Part shown: in pieces, positions 63,393 to 64,000 of the stretch | How positions within the stretch are numbered: the first letter of the stretch is position 1 | Layout: the number at the start of each line of letters is the position of its first letter | Origin: Bernardetia sp. ABR2-2B | GTDB taxonomy: Bacteria > Bacteroidota > Bacteroidia > Cytophagales > Bernardetiaceae | Direction: 5' to 3' | DNA length: 64,000 nt | Assembly: GCF_037126435.1 (NCBI RefSeq) | Contig: NZ_CP147020.1 | Span: 2,283,293-2,347,292, forward strand | Notes under the pieces: model-generated | What the model was told of the DNA's origin: nothing | Databases searched by the model: none | The model's input: the letters and a program-made list of their open reading frames with translations, nothing else | Made by a program: the position numbers and the translations under genes

Positions 63393-64000
63393 TTAGTCTA
63401 TATCAATGCTATTTTCTACTTCTACTATTTTTTCTCGTTTAGGTTTATCTTTTGAGGATTTTAGAATCTTGATTTTTATTTCTCTTTTTTCTTCACTCTC
63501 AAAATCGCCTTCTGAAAGCTCATTTTCAAGTTGTTCTGTTGTAAAGAAGTTTTCCCTTAAAATATTTACATAGCCATCTTTTACAAAAAATGTTTTTTGC
63601 TGATTATCAAAATAAGGAAAGTTACCCATTGGATGAAATTCAGTAACTATTTTATCATTCAGAAAAATCCACTTATCATAACCATGAAAAATTATATTTT
63701 CCTTATAATAAACACAAAAATCTGAATATCCTTCTCTCCTATCGTTACAACCAATATAATCATTATCAAAAGATATTATTTCAGGAGAAGGAACAATATA
63801 TTTCAAACTATCTTTATTATAACTTGCTATCAAATACGTAGTATCCTCTTTGTTGTAACTTTCTACTCTTATAATTTTTTCGTCTTGATAAACATATTTA
63901 TTTCTACTTCCTTCTTCATAATTTACTTGAATTAACTTTCCCTCTTCAAAAATCAAATATAAACTTTTTTGATATAGATGAAGCGTATCACTCCCACTTT
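63393..64000 (-). CDS. Protein of unknown function, C-terminal part (runs off right edge)
   Basis: At least 201 residues on the minus strand, open to the window edge, so the N-terminus is missing. The visible part has repeated short beta-like units (DTLHLYQKSLYLIFEEGKLIQVNY, here cut in two: DTLHLYQKSLYL and IFEEGKLIQVNYEEGS; then KYVYQDEKIIRVESYN), resembling the YD or MORN-like repeats of secreted Bacteroidota proteins. A charged Lys/Glu-rich tail of ~45 residues ends the protein. No family was recognised. A TTG at 63956 is not a likely start. Confidence 0.55.
   Translation of the reverse strand, partial: SGSDTLHLYQKSLYLIFEEGKLIQVNYEEGSRNKYVYQDEKIIRVESYNKEDTTYLIASYNKDSLKYIVPSPEIISFDNDYIGCNDRREGYSDFCVYYKENIIFHGYDKWIFLNDKIVTEFHPMGNFPYFDNQQKTFFVKDGYVNILRENFFTTEQLENELSEGDFESEEKREIKIKILKSSKDKPKREKIVEVENSIDID

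Noticed and set aside
437-64000. tRNA or rRNA genes
   Set aside because: No T-loop plus acceptor-stem pattern or rRNA-like stretch was recognised on either strand by eye; a covariance search would settle this.

Overview
The window looks like a chromosomal segment from a marine or aquatic member of the Bacteroidota, most probably the order Cytophagales. I infer this from the low GC content and from promoters of the TAnnTTTG type. Other signs are a type IX secretion (T9SS) sorting domain, OmpA proteins fused to propellers, a respiratory cluster built on alternative complex III, and many lipoproteins. No rRNA, tRNA, CRISPR array, integrase or transposase gene was found. Genes run off both edges: an HSDR_N-type protein on the left and an unknown protein on the right.

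Layout. 1-10.1 kb is mixed: a restriction-type fragment, a T9SS-secreted metalloprotease, a tandem lipoprotein pair, a glycosyltransferase, a YjjG-like nucleotidase, a DUF885-like protein that has lost its metal site, a 1.3 kb non-coding stretch, and a Cas4-like PD-(D/E)XK nuclease. 10.2-13.6 kb holds envelope genes (OmpA/PD40, META-domain lipoprotein). 13.7-28.8 kb is the most unusual part and is described below. 28.8-34.8 kb has an HD-domain hydrolase, a PIN toxin-antitoxin pair inserted next to a duplicated gene end, an SDR, a GbsR/MarR regulator and ribF. 34.9-47.7 kb has envelope and housekeeping genes (OmpA/propeller, coiled-coil lipoprotein, GH108-like protein, M16 peptidase, SDR, YeiH-type transporter, DNase I-fold lipoprotein, beta-barrel protein, ECF sigma factor with a membrane TPR partner). 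48.0-60.8 kb is one minus-strand respiratory block: alternative complex III actABCDEF followed by cytochrome c oxidase subunits II and I. 61.5-64 kb has a 51-residue conserved basic protein, a PspA protein, a YbjN-like protein and a partial gene.

The 15 kb secreted-peptide system. Four small genes (16265, 18746, 21153, 25505) encode precursors with a nearly identical 24-residue double-glycine leader and unrelated core peptides with 3, 2, 8 and 6 cysteines. Three sit just upstream of large proteins (about 610 residues) with a variable N-terminal and TPR-like part and a C-terminal TlpA/thioredoxin domain carrying a CxxC motif. A fourth such protein follows at 23370. The last precursor is followed by a protein that joins a catalytically dead C39-like domain, a VKOR domain and a thioredoxin domain, and then by an HlyD-type adaptor. 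A C39 peptidase ABC exporter is transcribed divergently from the first precursor. I infer one machine: leader recognition and cleavage by C39, export through the ABC/HlyD pair, disulfide formation by VKOR-thioredoxin, and disulfide handling or protection by the TlpA lipoproteins. The constant parts (thioredoxin end, intergenic promoter with a run of nine C, leader) are repeated almost unchanged, whereas the cores and lipoprotein N-termini vary. This layout could allow cassette exchange and, through the C run, on/off switching. The product's activity (toxin, signal or other) cannot be read from the sequence.
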